The notes beneath the pieces are model-generated. The model made no database searches. It was not told the DNA's origin and was given only the letters and a program-made list of their open reading frames with translations. The position numbers and the translations under genes were made by a program. Source: Georgenia muralis (lineage in GTDB: Bacteria; Actinomycetota; Actinomycetes; Actinomycetales; Actinomycetaceae). From it: a stretch of 64,000 nt of DNA. The stretch lies in contig NZ_RKRA01000001.1 of the NCBI RefSeq assembly GCF_003814705.1, forward strand, positions 558,001 to 622,000, read 5' to 3'. Positions 1 through 8,912 of this stretch are shown here, one piece after another (positions within the stretch are counted from its first letter, which is position 1; the number at the start of each line of letters is the position of its first letter).

Positions 1-345
1 GTCGCTGCGGGGGGAGAGCCGCTCGTGCGGCAGGGTCTCCCACGCGGGGAAGACCGCGACGTCGTCGTCGGGGAGGAAGTTGCGCAGCGCGCTCGCCGCC
101 TCGTCGGCCTCCCGGCCGGTGGCGGTGACGACCACGACCGGGCGGCCGCCGTCCGCCCCGGACCGGTGCGCCGCGCCGTCGGGCGTGCCGTCCGCACCGG
201 CGAGCTGGGCCACGAGCGGTGCGCGCACGCCGAGCGGGACGTCGACGGACACCATCGGAGCGAGGACCGGCTCGCGGGCGAGCTCGACGGCGGAGGCGAC
301 GGCGGGGTCGGTGCGCAGCAGCGGGAGCAGTCCGGTGAGCTTCAT
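1..345 (-). CDS. mfd: Transcription-repair coupling factor Mfd, N-terminal part (runs off the window)
   Basis: Only the first 115 codons are present; the gene continues beyond base 1. Mfd is the ATP-dependent translocase that removes RNA polymerase stalled at DNA lesions and recruits UvrA for repair. The visible part is the start of the UvrB-like damage-recognition module: a short helical start (MKLTGLL), then [14 protein letters not shown] and the hallmark [13 protein letters not shown], which in the family precedes the UvrB-homologous fold. The ATG at 345 has GAAGGA a few bases upstream. It is the first gene of a minus-strand housekeeping series whose other members (pth, rplY, prs, glmU) lie about 31 kb away in this window. 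The helicase and translocation domains cannot be checked here. Confidence 0.93.
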   Translation of the reverse strand, partial: MKLTGLLPLLRTDPAVASAVELAREPVLAPMVSVDVPLGVRAPLVAQLAGADGTPDGAAHRSGADGGRPVVVVTATGREADEAASALRNFLPDDDVAVFPAWETLPHERLSPRSD

Positions 346-370
346 GGGTCCTTCGCAGGTGGGCGACCGG

Positions 371-429
371 TGCGTGCTCCCCGGCCCGGGCAGCACGCAG
401 GCCCCGCATCCGTGAGGGCTGCGGGGGCC
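371..429 (-). terminator. Two consecutive hairpins between the DUF2231 gene and mfd
   Basis: Bases 371-378 (TGCGTGCT) pair perfectly with 392-399. Bases 400-408 (GGCCCCGCA) pair with 420-429, leaving one bulged G. Both lie downstream of the DUF2231 stop at 478 and upstream of mfd. There is no T tract, as is common for terminators in GC-rich actinobacteria, so this could instead be leader structure for mfd. Confidence 0.35.
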
Positions 430-477
430 GCGGACCAGTCTACGTTTCGGCCCTCGGTGGGCGCGCGGGGGCCGCCG

Positions 478-1050
478 TCAGCCGGCCTGGCTCGTGCCCA
501 CGCCGCCCCACACCGACCGGGCGCCGCTCTCCCCCACCCGGTAGACCTGGAAGCCGGCGGCGAACGCCGCGACCACCGCCAGCGCGGCCACCACCGTCAC
601 GGCCCCGCCGGCGGTGCGGGTCTCGCGCGACGTCGTCGCCGCCATCGCCCCCACGCCGCGCCGGGGGGCGGGGCGCCCGTCGTCGGCCGCGCGCCGGCCC
701 GTGCCGGCCGCTCGTGGAGCGTCCGCCGGGACCGCGCGCCGGTCCATCACGACGAGCGCCCACAGCAGGAGCGCCATCGGCAGGACGAACCAGAGCAGCT
801 GCCCGCCGAGCACCTGGTGGTCGCCCGCCGGCGCGCCGACCCGGGCCACGAGCGACTCGCCGCTCTGCGTCGCGACGGGCACCAGCGCGGTGCCGGCGGT
901 CGTGACGAGTGCGACGAGGGGTCCGAACGTCCGGCGCCACCGGGGCACGAGGGCGACGGCGAGCGTGCCGGCGACCGCGAGGGGCAGCAGGACCACGACC
1001 GCGTGCACGACGAGGGGGTGCAGGGGCAGGCCCTGGATGGTGTCGAACAT
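478..1050 (-). CDS. DUF2231-type integral membrane protein
   Basis: A 190-residue membrane protein. The start FDTIQGLPLHPLVVHAVVV is the typical opening of DUF2231 proteins, small four-helix membrane proteins of unknown function with conserved His/Pro residues in the first helix. Hydrophobic segments lie near residues 12-33, 40-60, 82-102 and 150-172. A polar, Arg/Ala-rich loop separates the third and fourth. The ATG at 1050 is chosen because AAGGAG precedes it at good spacing; the open frame continues upstream with unlike, Arg-rich sequence. It stands alone between a repeat-rich gap and mfd, so its context gives no clue to function. Confidence 0.75.
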   Translation of the reverse strand: MFDTIQGLPLHPLVVHAVVVLLPLAVAGTLAVALVPRWRRTFGPLVALVTTAGTALVPVATQSGESLVARVGAPAGDHQVLGGQLLWFVLPMALLLWALVVMDRRAVPADAPRAAGTGRRAADDGRPAPRRGVGAMAATTSRETRTAGGAVTVVAALAVVAAFAAGFQVYRVGESGARSVWGGVGTSQAG

Positions 1051-1363
1051 CTGGAGCTCCTTCGTCGGTGCGTCCCTTCCACGGCCGCGCCGGGGCGGGC
1101 GCCGTGGCCTGTGTGGGGTACGGCCGACAGCGCGCGCGGGATTGCCGGTCACTCACGCGGTGACCGCCCGACCGACGTCGGCCGGTCACCGAGGTGGCGA
1201 ACGCCCGGGCCCCGAGCACCCGGGCCCGAGCCCCAGAAGCACCCGGAAGCACCCGGAAGCACCCGACGCGCCCGCAGCACCCGCAGCACCCGACGCACCC
1301 GCAGCACCCGAGAGTCCGAGCGTCCGAGCGCCAGCCCGAGAAGCACCCGGAAGCGGAAGAATC

Positions 1364-1382
1364 CGTCAGGAATGTCCTGACG
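1364..1382 (-). terminator. Hairpin followed by a T-rich run, downstream of the ABC exporter gene
   Basis: Bases 1364-1371 (CGTCAGGA) pair perfectly with 1375-1382 (TCCTGACG) around a 3-base loop. Read on the minus strand, the hairpin is followed by GATTCTTCC, the most T-rich run nearby. It fits a rho-independent terminator for the exporter gene ending at 1574, although it is about 190 bases past the stop. The symmetry TCAGGA-N3-TCCTGA could equally be a regulator site. Confidence 0.45.
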
Positions 1383-1434
1383 AAGTCTCCTGCTTCCAGG
1401 GGTCGGCTACGCCGCCACACGCCCCGCACCCCCG

Positions 1435-1507
1435 CCGGCCGGCCGCCGAACGCACGCCCGACCCCCGGCCGGCCGCCGAACGCACGCCCGACCCCCGGCC
1501 GGCCGCC
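1435..1507. repeat. Tandem 30-bp repeat, about 2.4 copies
   Basis: Bases 1441-1470 and 1471-1500 are identical, and the periodicity extends to 1435-1507. The unit begins GGCCGGCCGCCGAACGCACG. It is non-coding and lies directly downstream of the exporter stop codon. Confidence 0.9.
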
Positions 1508-1573
1508 ACCCTCACGGCAGACCCGGGCCGGCCGCCACACGCACGCCAGGCCCGGGCCGCACGCCAGTGAACC

Positions 1574-3556
1574 TCAGGCGTGCTGGTGCGAGAACTGCGT
1601 CTCGTACAGCTCGGCGTACAGACCGCCGGCGGCGAGCAGCTCGGCGTGCGTGCCCTGCTCCACGATCCGGCCGCGGTCCACCACCGCGATGGAGTCGGCC
1701 TTGCGCACCGTGGAGAGCCGGTGGGCGATGACGATCGACGTGCGCCCGGCCATGGCGCTGTCCAGCGCCTGCTGCACGGCTGCCTCGGACTCGGAGTCCA
1801 GGTGCGCCGTCGCCTCGTCCAGCACGACGATCCGGGGTGAGCGCAGCAGGAGGCGCGCGATCGCCACGCGCTGCTTCTCCCCGCCCGAGAGACGATGCCC
1901 GCGCTCGCCGACCACCGTGTCCAGGCCCTCGGGCAGGCGCTGGATGAGCGGCTCGACGTGCGCGGCGCGCAGTGCGTCGAACAGCTCCGCCTCGGTCGCG
2001 TCCGGCCGCGCGTAGCGGAGGTTGGCCCGGACGGTGTCGTGGAAGAGGTGAGCGTCCTGGGTGACGACACCGACAGCGCGGTGCAGCGAGGCCTGCCGGA
2101 CACGGCGCAGGTCCAGCCCGGCGATGCGCACCGCCCCCGAGGTGGGGTCGTACAGGCGCGCCACCATCGTGGACAGCGTCGTCTTGCCGGCGCCCGAGGG
2201 GCCCACGAGCGCGAGCATCGTGCCCGGCTCGACCCGCAGGGTGATGCCCTTGAGAACCTCCTCCCCCGCGTCGGGGGGAGCCTCGTCGGTGTCGTCCTCG
2301 GAAGCGTCCGCAGCCTCCACCGCCACGGCCGCCGCGTTCTCCCCGCCGTCAGCGAGGGCCTCGGCGGTCCGGGTCGGCTCGCCCTCGAGCGAGACGATGG
2401 AGACCTGGTCCGCCCGGGGGTAGGCGAACCGGATGTCGTCGAGCTCGACGTCGAGGGGGCCCTCGGGCAGGTCGACGGCGTCCTCGGCGTCGGTGATCAT
2501 CGGCTGCAGGTCGAGCACCTCGAAGACACGCTCGAAGCTGACGAGGGCGCTCATGACGTCGACCTGGACGTTGCTCAGCGCGGTGACCGGGCCGTACAGG
2601 CGGCCCAGGAGCCCGGCGAAGGCGACCAGGGTCCCGATGGTGACCACCTGGTCGATGGCCAGGACGCCGCCGACGCCGTAGACCAGGGCGGTGGCGAGGG
2701 AGGCCATGGCACCGAGCGCGGCGAAGAAGACCCGCGAGCTCATCGCCGTGCGGACCCCGATCTCGCGGACCCGGGCGGCCCTCTCGGCGAACTCCGCGTC
2801 CTCGCGCTGGGGGTCGCCGAAGAGCTTGACGAGCAGGGCGCCGGCCACGTTGAAGCGCTCGGTCATCCGGTTGCCCAGCTCGGCGTTGAGCTCCATGCCG
2901 CGCCGGCGCAGGCCGGCCAGCCGGCGCCCGACCCGCCGGGCGGGCAGCAGGAGTGCGGGGACGACGAGCAGCGCCACCACGGTGATCTGCCAGGACAGCG
3001 CCAGCATCGTGATCAGAACCACGGTGACGGAGAGGACGTTCGAGACCACGCCCGAGAGGGTGGAGGTGAAGGCCTGCTGCGCGCCGATGACGTCGGAGTT
3101 GAGGCGGGTGACGAGCGAGCCCGTCTGTGTCCGGGTGAAGAAGGCGACCGACTGGCGCTGGACGTGCCCGAAGACGTCGGTGCGCAGGTCGTAGATCAGG
3201 CCCTCGCCGATACGCGAGGAGAACCAGCGCTGGAGGAGGTTGAGGACCGCCTCGGCCACGGCCACCGCGGCGACGAGCCCGGCGAGGATGACGACGAGGC
3301 GCCGGTCCTCGTTCGCGACGCCGTCGTCGATGATGCGCTGGAGGAGCAGCGGTGTGGCGACCACCATGAGCGAGCCGACCACCACGAGGGCGAGGAAGAC
3401 GGCGATGTACCGGCGGTGGGGCGCGGCGTAGGCGAGCACGCGCCCGGTGGTGCCGCGCCGGAGGCGGTGGTCCTTGACGGAGTCGTCCTGGCGCAGGGTG
3501 CGGCCGAAACCGCCGGGACCGCCCATCCCGCCGTGGCCCATGCCGCCCATGCTCAT
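1574..3556 (-). CDS. ABC exporter, fused membrane and ATPase domains (660 aa)
   Basis: A type IV ABC half-transporter exporting lipids, drugs or peptides as a dimer. Residues about 45-330 form the six-helix membrane domain (VTRLNSDVIGAQQAF and MTERFNVAGALLVKLFG are typical). The C-terminal ATPase has Walker A GPSGAGKTT, a Q-loop in VVTQDAHLF, signature LSGGEKQR, Walker B IVVLDEA and the switch His in IAHRLSTVRKA. Two oddities: the N-terminus is a Gly/Met/His string (MSMGGMGHGGMGGPGG), and an acidic Ala/Glu/Asp-rich insert of about 60 residues sits inside the ATPase between its first strand (FAYP) and GITLRVEPG. The ATG at 3556 is chosen because GAAGAG precedes it and the family alignment begins just after. 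No partner half-transporter is adjacent, so a homodimer is likely. The substrate is unknown. Confidence 0.9.
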   Translation of the reverse strand: MSMGGMGHGGMGGPGGFGRTLRQDDSVKDHRLRRGTTGRVLAYAAPHRRYIAVFLALVVVGSLMVVATPLLLQRIIDDGVANEDRRLVVILAGLVAAVAVAEAVLNLLQRWFSSRIGEGLIYDLRTDVFGHVQRQSVAFFTRTQTGSLVTRLNSDVIGAQQAFTSTLSGVVSNVLSVTVVLITMLALSWQITVVALLVVPALLLPARRVGRRLAGLRRRGMELNAELGNRMTERFNVAGALLVKLFGDPQREDAEFAERAARVREIGVRTAMSSRVFFAALGAMASLATALVYGVGGVLAIDQVVTIGTLVAFAGLLGRLYGPVTALSNVQVDVMSALVSFERVFEVLDLQPMITDAEDAVDLPEGPLDVELDDIRFAYPRADQVSIVSLEGEPTRTAEALADGGENAAAVAVEAADASEDDTDEAPPDAGEEVLKGITLRVEPGTMLALVGPSGAGKTTLSTMVARLYDPTSGAVRIAGLDLRRVRQASLHRAVGVVTQDAHLFHDTVRANLRYARPDATEAELFDALRAAHVEPLIQRLPEGLDTVVGERGHRLSGGEKQRVAIARLLLRSPRIVVLDEATAHLDSESEAAVQQALDSAMAGRTSIVIAHRLSTVRKADSIAVVDRGRIVEQGTHAELLAAGGLYAELYETQFSHQHA

Positions 3557-3706
3557 ACGCTGGTGTCTCTTCCCCGGTGTGCGTGACGCCCGTCGTCGTG
3601 GTTCCCAATTCGACCACATCGGACGGCACCACCTTGCACACTGGACTCTCATCCGGGTGCCGGCGCAGACGCACCCGGCCGGCCTGCCGGACGGGCGGGA
3701 GGACCT

Positions 3707-4519
3707 ATGGATGCGCACGGCGAAGCACCGGCGGCGCCCGGTCGCGGCCCGGGTCGCCGGCTCACGGCCGCGGTCGTCGTCCTCCTGGTCGTGGTCATCG
3801 CCATCGTCGTCGCGGTCGTCGGCCGTGGAGCGGGGGACACGGGCGAGGTGCAGGTGGTCGGCGCCACCGCGGCAGGCGACGGCACGGCGGCGGCCGAGGA
3901 CCCCGCCGCCGACGCCGGCACGGCGGCCGGACCCAGCTCGCGCGGCGCCCCAACGGCCGGCCCACCGGCCGGCACGGACCCGCCCGGCACGGAGCCGCCC
4001 GGCACGGAGCCGCCCGGCACGGACGAGCCTGCTGACGCGGACCGGCCTGGCCCCGACCAGCCCGCCGAGGGGACCGCACCCGGGAGTGCGGGACTCGACG
4101 GGCCGCCCGTCGGCGACGACGAGGAGTCGCAGCCGCAACCAGCACCCGCGCTCCCGAGGCTCGAGCTACCGTCCGTGCCTCCCGCGAGTGCGGCCGCCGA
4201 GGGGTCGCTCGTGGCAGGGTTCCCCGAGTCCATCGTGCCGGTCCTCGTGGACGCGACCGTGCGGAGCTCGTCCGTGGCGGCGGAGGACGACCGGATCCAG
4301 GTCACGCTCGTGGCGACCACGGAGGCGCCGGCGCAGGAGGTGGTCGACGAGTACTGGGCGGCGTTCGGTGCCCAGGGCTTCGCCCAGAGCCCGCGGCCGG
4401 CCGTCCCCGGGACCGAGGCACACGCATTCACCCGCGACCGTCACGCCCTGCTCCTGAGCGTGCGGCCGAACGGTTCGGGCACCGTCTTCACCGTCGCCGG
4501 CGTCCTGGTCACCGGGTAG
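3707..4519 (+). CDS. Membrane-anchored protein with Pro/Gly/Glu-rich stalk, function unknown
   Basis: A 270-residue protein. It has a basic N-terminus, one membrane helix (about residues 19-39, VVVLLVVVIAIVVAVVG) and a long Ala/Gly/Pro/Glu-rich low-complexity stalk (about 45-150) with the repeat PPGTEPPGTEPPGTDE. A compact folded domain of about 110 residues follows and ends in TVFTVAGVLVTG. The anchor and stalk suggest the domain is displayed outside the cell. GGAGG lies just before the ATG. The MFS gene starts 6 bases after its stop, so the two are almost certainly co-transcribed. I do not recognise the domain. Confidence 0.75.
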   Translation: MDAHGEAPAAPGRGPGRRLTAAVVVLLVVVIAIVVAVVGRGAGDTGEVQVVGATAAGDGTAAAEDPAADAGTAAGPSSRGAPTAGPPAGTDPPGTEPPGTEPPGTDEPADADRPGPDQPAEGTAPGSAGLDGPPVGDDEESQPQPAPALPRLELPSVPPASAAAEGSLVAGFPESIVPVLVDATVRSSSVAAEDDRIQVTLVATTEAPAQEVVDEYWAAFGAQGFAQSPRPAVPGTEAHAFTRDRHALLLSVRPNGSGTVFTVAGVLVTG

Positions 4520-4525
4520 CGGGCC

Positions 4526-5842
4526 GTGTACATCAGCCTGCGCGACCGGCCGGGCCGGGAGGAGCCCGCTCGGCGAACCGGCCGGACGTCGTCCACAGTC
4601 GTCACGCTCGGCGTCGTGAGCCTGCTCACCGACGTCTCCTCCGAGTCGGTCGCGGCCGTCCTGCCGCTGTACCTCACGACGGCGCTCGGGCTCTCGTTCG
4701 TCGCGTACGGGGTGATCGACGGGATCTTTCAGGGGGCCGGTGCACTTGTGCGGGTGCTGGGCGGGTGGGCGTCCGACCGCGGCGACCGGCCCAAGTGGGT
4801 GGCGTTCGCCGGCTACCTGCTCTCCGCGCTCAGCCGGGGCGGGCTCCTCCTCGCCCAGGGCTTCGGCGCGGTCACGGCCGTCGTGGTGGTCGACCGGTTC
4901 GGCAAGGGCATCCGCACCGCACCGCGGGACTCCCTCATCGCGGCGTCCTCGGCGCCGGAGACACTCGCGCGCTCCTTCGGCGTGCACCGCACCCTGGACA
5001 CCGTGGGCGCGGCGCTCGGTCCGCTCCTCGCGTTCGTGATCCTCACCCTGGTGCCCGAGGGCTACTCCTCCGTGTTCGTCATGTCCTTCGGCTTCGCGGT
5101 ACTCGGGGTCCTGACCCTGGGACTCTTCGTGCCCGACCGCCGTCCCCGGCGCGAGCTCGCCGCACCCGGCACGCGCCCGGAGCCGATCGACTGGCGCCGG
5201 CTCGCCGACCCGCGCCTCCGGCGTCTCGTCGTCGTCGTCTCCGTACTCGGACTGCTCACGATCGGCGACGGCTTCGTCTACCTCTCGCTCCAGGCCCGCG
5301 ACGGCTTCGCCACCCGGTGGTTCCCCCTGCTCTCCGTGGGCACGAACATCGCCTACATCGCCCTCGCCGTACCCTTCGGGCGTCTCGCCGACCGGTTCGG
5401 TCGCGCCCGGGTCCTCGTCCTCGGCCACGTCGGTCTCCTGGTGGCGTACGCGCTCGCCGCGGCCCCCGCTGCCGGCACCGCCCTCACGCTGGCCAGCCTG
5501 GCCGCCCTGGGCGCCTACTACGCCGCCACCGACGGCGTCCTCGCGGCAGTCGCGGGCCGGTTGGTGGACCCGTCGCTGCGAGCCAGCGCCATCGGTGCGG
5601 CCCAGGCCGTCGTCGCCCTGTCCCGGATGCTCGCGTCCGCGCTCTTCGGTGTGCTCTGGTACACCCTCGGCCGCGGCGGCGCCATGCTCGCCGTCACGGT
5701 CGCGCTGGCCGTGGCGCTGCCACTGTGCCTGCGCGCGGTGTCCCGGCTGGACCCACCGGCTCCCGGGCCGGCGGTGGAGCCGGGGTCGCCCGCCCCGGGG
5801 GAGACTGAGGCGAGCGAGCGCACGGGGGAGGGCGAGAAGTGA
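4526..5842 (+). CDS. Major facilitator superfamily transporter
   Basis: A 438-residue secondary transporter with two six-helix bundles. The loop 2-3 region reads GGWASDRGDRPKW (the MFS motif A region), followed by DRFGKGIRTAPRDSLIAASS, a signature of the MFS subfamily found in many actinobacterial genomes with unassigned substrate. The second half repeats a motif-A-like loop (FGRLADRFGRARVLV). The C-terminal tail after the last helix is Pro/Glu-rich and cytosolic. The GTG at 4526 follows the upstream stop by 6 bases. The stop overlaps the next gene's start (GTGA), which implies translational coupling. Export of a surface precursor is possible given the neighbourhood, but nothing in the sequence fixes the substrate. 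Confidence 0.85.
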   Translation: MYISLRDRPGREEPARRTGRTSSTVVTLGVVSLLTDVSSESVAAVLPLYLTTALGLSFVAYGVIDGIFQGAGALVRVLGGWASDRGDRPKWVAFAGYLLSALSRGGLLLAQGFGAVTAVVVVDRFGKGIRTAPRDSLIAASSAPETLARSFGVHRTLDTVGAALGPLLAFVILTLVPEGYSSVFVMSFGFAVLGVLTLGLFVPDRRPRRELAAPGTRPEPIDWRRLADPRLRRLVVVVSVLGLLTIGDGFVYLSLQARDGFATRWFPLLSVGTNIAYIALAVPFGRLADRFGRARVLVLGHVGLLVAYALAAAPAAGTALTLASLAALGAYYAATDGVLAAVAGRLVDPSLRASAIGAAQAVVALSRMLASALFGVLWYTLGRGGAMLAVTVALAVALPLCLRAVSRLDPPAPGPAVEPGSPAPGETEASERTGEGEK

Positions 5843-6855
5843 GCGCACGGGTTAGGGCGGTCGTGGCAGGGGTCGTCACGATCTCCGTCGTGATCGCCGT
5901 CGTCCTGTTCGTGCGCACGGCGTACCTCGCGTCCAGGGACGGCGGTGTCTCCCCCGTCCCGGCCGCGGCTGCCACCGGCCCGGCGACCCCGCCGCCCGCG
6001 GGCGCGCACATCGTCTTCCGCAGCACCGCACCGGGTCCCGACTACGGCCTCGTCGCCGCTGTGTCCTTGGACGATCCTGCTGGGCCCCGGGCGTCCACCG
6101 GTGTGGCCTGCGACCGCGTCGACGCCGTCGCGGACGCGGTCTCGTGCCTGCGCACACGGCGAGGGGTCGTCACGACCTTCGAGGCGGTCCTGCTCGACGG
6201 CTCCTGGGAGGAGAGCCGCACCTGGCCCCTCGCCGGCATCCCCAGCCGCACCCGCCTCTCGGCCGCCGGCGACCTCGTGGCCACCACCGCGTTCGTCTCG
6301 GGGCACTCCTACGCGGCCACGGGCTTCTCCACCCAGACCGAGGTCACCCGCACGGACGGGGAGAGCCTCGGCAACCTCGAGGAGTTCACCCTCCTGGTCG
6401 ACGGGCGCGAGATCGCGCCGGTCGACCGCAACATCTGGGGCGTGACGTTCGCCGGTGGCGACCGCTTCTACGCCACCGCCGCGTCGGCCGCGCTCGGCCG
6501 GACGTGGCTCGTCGAGGGCGACCTGCGCGCCCGCACGCTCACGGCAGTGCGGGAGGACGTCGAGTGCCCGTCCCTCTCCCCCGACGGGTCACGGATCGCC
6601 TACAAGAAGGACGTGGGCGACCGGCACTGGGCGATCGCGGTCCTGGATCTCGCCAGCGGCGACGAGTCGGTCCTCGGTGAGAACCGGTCGGTGGACGACC
6701 AGGTCGCGTGGCTCGACGACGCCACGCTGCTCTACGGCCTGCCACGCCCCGGCGAGGCTGGGGCCGCGGACGTGTGGTCGATCAGGACCGAACCGGGGTC
6801 GCAGCCCGACGTGCTCATTCCCGACGCCTGGTCCCCCGCGGTGGTCCGCGAGTAG
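5839..6855 (+). CDS. Membrane-anchored TolB/PD40-like beta-propeller protein
   Basis: A 338-residue protein with an uncleaved N-terminal membrane helix (about residues 7-30) and an extracytoplasmic domain. The segment CPSLSPDGSRIAYKKD followed by WAIAVLDLASGDESVLGE is a PD40/WD40-like blade as in TolB-type propellers, and further degenerate blades are likely. Such domains usually bind proteins or sugars and have no catalytic role. The GTG start overlaps the MFS stop by 4 bases, so MFS and propeller are translationally coupled. It is the last gene of this cassette; the next gene has its own leader. Confidence 0.75.
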   Translation: MSARVRAVVAGVVTISVVIAVVLFVRTAYLASRDGGVSPVPAAAATGPATPPPAGAHIVFRSTAPGPDYGLVAAVSLDDPAGPRASTGVACDRVDAVADAVSCLRTRRGVVTTFEAVLLDGSWEESRTWPLAGIPSRTRLSAAGDLVATTAFVSGHSYAATGFSTQTEVTRTDGESLGNLEEFTLLVDGREIAPVDRNIWGVTFAGGDRFYATAASAALGRTWLVEGDLRARTLTAVREDVECPSLSPDGSRIAYKKDVGDRHWAIAVLDLASGDESVLGENRSVDDQVAWLDDATLLYGLPRPGEAGAADVWSIRTEPGSQPDVLIPDAWSPAVVRE

Positions 6856-7070
6856 CACGCACGCCGCCGACCTGCGCGTTCACGGTCTGGGGGCCGTAAC
6901 CGCCACCGGATCGCTCTCGTGTGAGATATGTCATACCCATTGCGGGACCAACGTCTGCCCCCGGAGACGTCACCCCAGGTGGTGGGGACAGGCCGAGCCC
7001 ATTTCGTCCCTGTTCGACCGATGTGCGGCGTGCTTGCCCTGTGGGGTGTGATAGCGAAACATGGCCGAGC

Positions 7071-7088
7071 GTTACCGACTCGTTATCT
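7071..7088 (+). promoter_or_regulatory. 18-bp direct-repeat box shared with both rpf genes
   Basis: GTTACCGACTCGTTATCT, two GTTAcC-like heptamers 11 bases apart, ends 45 bases before the ATG of the DUF4082/beta-helix gene. The same box, differing at two positions, occurs at 52833-52850 and 54118-54135 next to the two Rpf-like genes. The GTAAC-type direct-repeat layout resembles sites described for the MtrA response regulator, which is known to control rpf and cell-wall genes in actinobacteria. That assignment is inference. Confidence 0.55.
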
Positions 7089-7133
7089 CTTCGCCCCGCC
7101 CGGTGGCGCGGTCTCTCCAGCAAAGGTTCCCTC

Positions 7134-8777
7134 ATGTCCCTCTCCTCACCCGCGCGCGCTCTTCCGCTGCGCACCAGACGCTCGCTGTGGGCCGCCGTCG
7201 GCGTGGTCGTCGCGGTCGTCGCGCTGCTGCTGACGGCCTTTCAGCCCCTCCGGGCCGACGCCGCGACCGATCCCGTCGGTCTTCTCACCAGCGGGACCCC
7301 GGACGAAGCCGCGGTGGACTCCGATCGCCGGTCGGTCGAGCTCGGGATGCGATTCACCGCGAAGACGGAGGGAGCGGCGACGGGAGTGCGCGTCTACCAG
7401 GCCTCGAGCTCGCGATACGCGACACCCCGGACGGGCACCCTGTGGAGCGAGTCCGGCGAGGCGCTGGCCATCGCGAGCTTCAAGCCCGTCCGCAACGCGG
7501 GATGGCGCACGGTCACCTTCTCCGAGCCCGTCGAGCTGACCCCCGGGCGGACCTACACCGTCTCGGTCTTCGCGCCGAACGGACGCTACGCCGCCACGAA
7601 CGACTACTTCTCCGACGCGGTGAGCACAGAGAACCTCCGGGCCCCCGCCGACGCCGGCGTCTACCGGTACGGCTCCAGCTCCGGCTTCCCGACGAGCACC
7701 TTCCGTTCCTCCAACTACTGGGTCGACGTGATGTTCGTGCCCGGCGCCGCCACCGGACCGACGCCCGAGCCCACCCCCGAGCCGACGCCGGAACCCACGC
7801 CCGAGCCCTCGCCCGAGCCCACGCCGGAGCCCTCGCCCGAGCCCACCCCCGAGCCCACCCCCGAGCCCTCGCCCGAGCCCACCCCCGAGCCCTCGCCCGA
7901 GCCCACCCCCGAGCCCACCCCCGAGCCCTCGCCGGAGCCCGAGCCGGAGCCCGAGCCCGAGCCCGAGCCCACGACGACCCCCGGTCAGTTCCCCACGCGC
8001 ACGAGCACCGGCGTCCCCGCCGGCTGGACCCCCTCCCGGACCGTCACCGGCAACTACACCGTGAGTACTGCAGGTGCCGTCGTCGAGGACCTCCGCATCA
8101 ACGACGGCACCCTCGTCGTCAACGCGCCGAACGTGACCGTGCGCCGTGTCGAGATCCTCGGCGGCAGCATCAACAACTTCGTCGGACCCGTCTGCTACGA
8201 CGGCCTGGTGGTCGAGGACACGACGATCACCCGCTCGACCAGCCAGAGCACGAGCGGTGACTGGCCGGCACTCGGCACCGGTGGCTACACCGCGCGGAAC
8301 GTCGAGATCGACGGCCTCCCTGAGGGCTTCCGGGTCGGCGGCAAGGGCGACTGCGGCCCCGTGACGATCGAGAACTCGTTCGCCTCCGTCCGGTACCCGG
8401 ACCAGTGCGTGGACTGGCACGGCGATGCGCTCCAGGGCTACGACGGCCCGGCACTCACCATGCGCAACACGACGCTGGAGATGATCCAGAGCAGCTCCTG
8501 CGGCGGCACCGCGCCGTTCTTCTACCCGCACAGCCAGGGCAACACCTCCGTCGACATCGACAACCTCCTGGTCAAGGGGGGCGGTTACCCCTTCCGGTTG
8601 GGGATGCCCGGCACGGTCGACGGGCTCAAGATCGTCGACGGTTCGTGGAACTTCGGCCCGATCGATGTCAAGTGCTCGGTGCTGTCGAGCTGGGACGCGG
8701 AGATCGTCACCCTGGACGCCGACGGCCAGCCCGTGACCGTCCGTGACCAGGCCTGCAACACGGAGTCCGGCAACTGA
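7134..8777 (+). CDS. Secreted DUF4082 / TPEP-linker / beta-helix protein
   Basis: A 547-residue exported protein. Residues 1 to about 43 form a signal peptide ([20 protein letters not shown], then ...LRADAA). Residues about 50-200 are one DUF4082 module ([20 protein letters not shown] ... YAATNDYF ... [12 protein letters not shown]). Residues about 208-282 are an almost pure TPEP/SPEP repeat linker. Residues about 285-547 form a compact domain with many short beta repeats ([26 protein letters not shown]), typical of right-handed parallel beta-helices, with cysteine pairs and [15 protein letters not shown]. That last domain is repeated in the next gene. The ATG at 7134 is chosen because AAAGG precedes it and the signal peptide begins there. 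Beta-helix folds often bind or cleave polysaccharides; no catalytic residues are assigned. The location beside the polysaccharide locus fits a surface role. Confidence 0.85.
   Translation: MSLSSPARALPLRTRRSLWAAVGVVVAVVALLLTAFQPLRADAATDPVGLLTSGTPDEAAVDSDRRSVELGMRFTAKTEGAATGVRVYQASSSRYATPRTGTLWSESGEALAIASFKPVRNAGWRTVTFSEPVELTPGRTYTVSVFAPNGRYAATNDYFSDAVSTENLRAPADAGVYRYGSSSGFPTSTFRSSNYWVDVMFVPGAATGPTPEPTPEPTPEPTPEPSPEPTPEPSPEPTPEPTPEPSPEPTPEPSPEPTPEPTPEPSPEPEPEPEPEPEPTTTPGQFPTRTSTGVPAGWTPSRTVTGNYTVSTAGAVVEDLRINDGTLVVNAPNVTVRRVEILGGSINNFVGPVCYDGLVVEDTTITRSTSQSTSGDWPALGTGGYTARNVEIDGLPEGFRVGGKGDCGPVTIENSFASVRYPDQCVDWHGDALQGYDGPALTMRNTTLEMIQSSSCGGTAPFFYPHSQGNTSVDIDNLLVKGGGYPFRLGMPGTVDGLKIVDGSWNFGPIDVKCSVLSSWDAEIVTLDADGQPVTVRDQACNTESGN
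7759..7972 (+). repeat. In-frame [11 protein letters not shown] coding repeat
   Basis: A 6- to 12-base periodic stretch coding for alternating Thr/Ser-Pro-Glu-Pro units and ending in Pro-Glu pairs. It forms an extended linker between the two folded domains of the exported protein. The Thr residues are plausible O-mannosylation sites, given the PMT gene at 59983. Copy number is likely to vary between strains. Confidence 0.9.
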
Positions 8778-8912
8778 CGCCGCCTCGCTGAGCCCCGTCA
8801 CCGGCCGCGGGCCGGGTCGTGCCGCACGACGGCAGACCCGGCCCGCGGCCTCGCTCCTGCGTCGTTGGCTCGTAACAGCCACGAGTGGCAGCGGGTACGT
8901 CACCATGGGCGG

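Larger units (their letters stand above)
1051..1573. other. Non-coding repeat-rich gap
   Basis: No convincing gene is seen in these 523 bases. The stretch 1195-1345 is made of loosely repeated ACCCGGAAGC and CAGCACCCG units. A tight palindrome lies at 1364-1382 and a perfect 30-bp tandem repeat at 1435-1507. Long frames cross the gap on both strands, but their translations are low-complexity Arg/Pro/Ala. Confidence 0.6.

Noticed and set aside
25-1570. Long open frames on the + strand (up to 451 codons) at the left edge
   Set aside because: They are antisense to mfd, the DUF2231 gene and the repeat gap. Their translations are Arg/Gly/Pro-rich with no domain signal, as expected from very GC-rich DNA.
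1895-3586. A 563-codon frame opposite the ABC exporter
   Set aside because: The exporter on the other strand has full motifs and a ribosome-binding site; the antisense product has no recognisable feature.
7759-7972. CRISPR-like periodic sequence
   Set aside because: It is a continuous coding TPEP repeat with no spacers.
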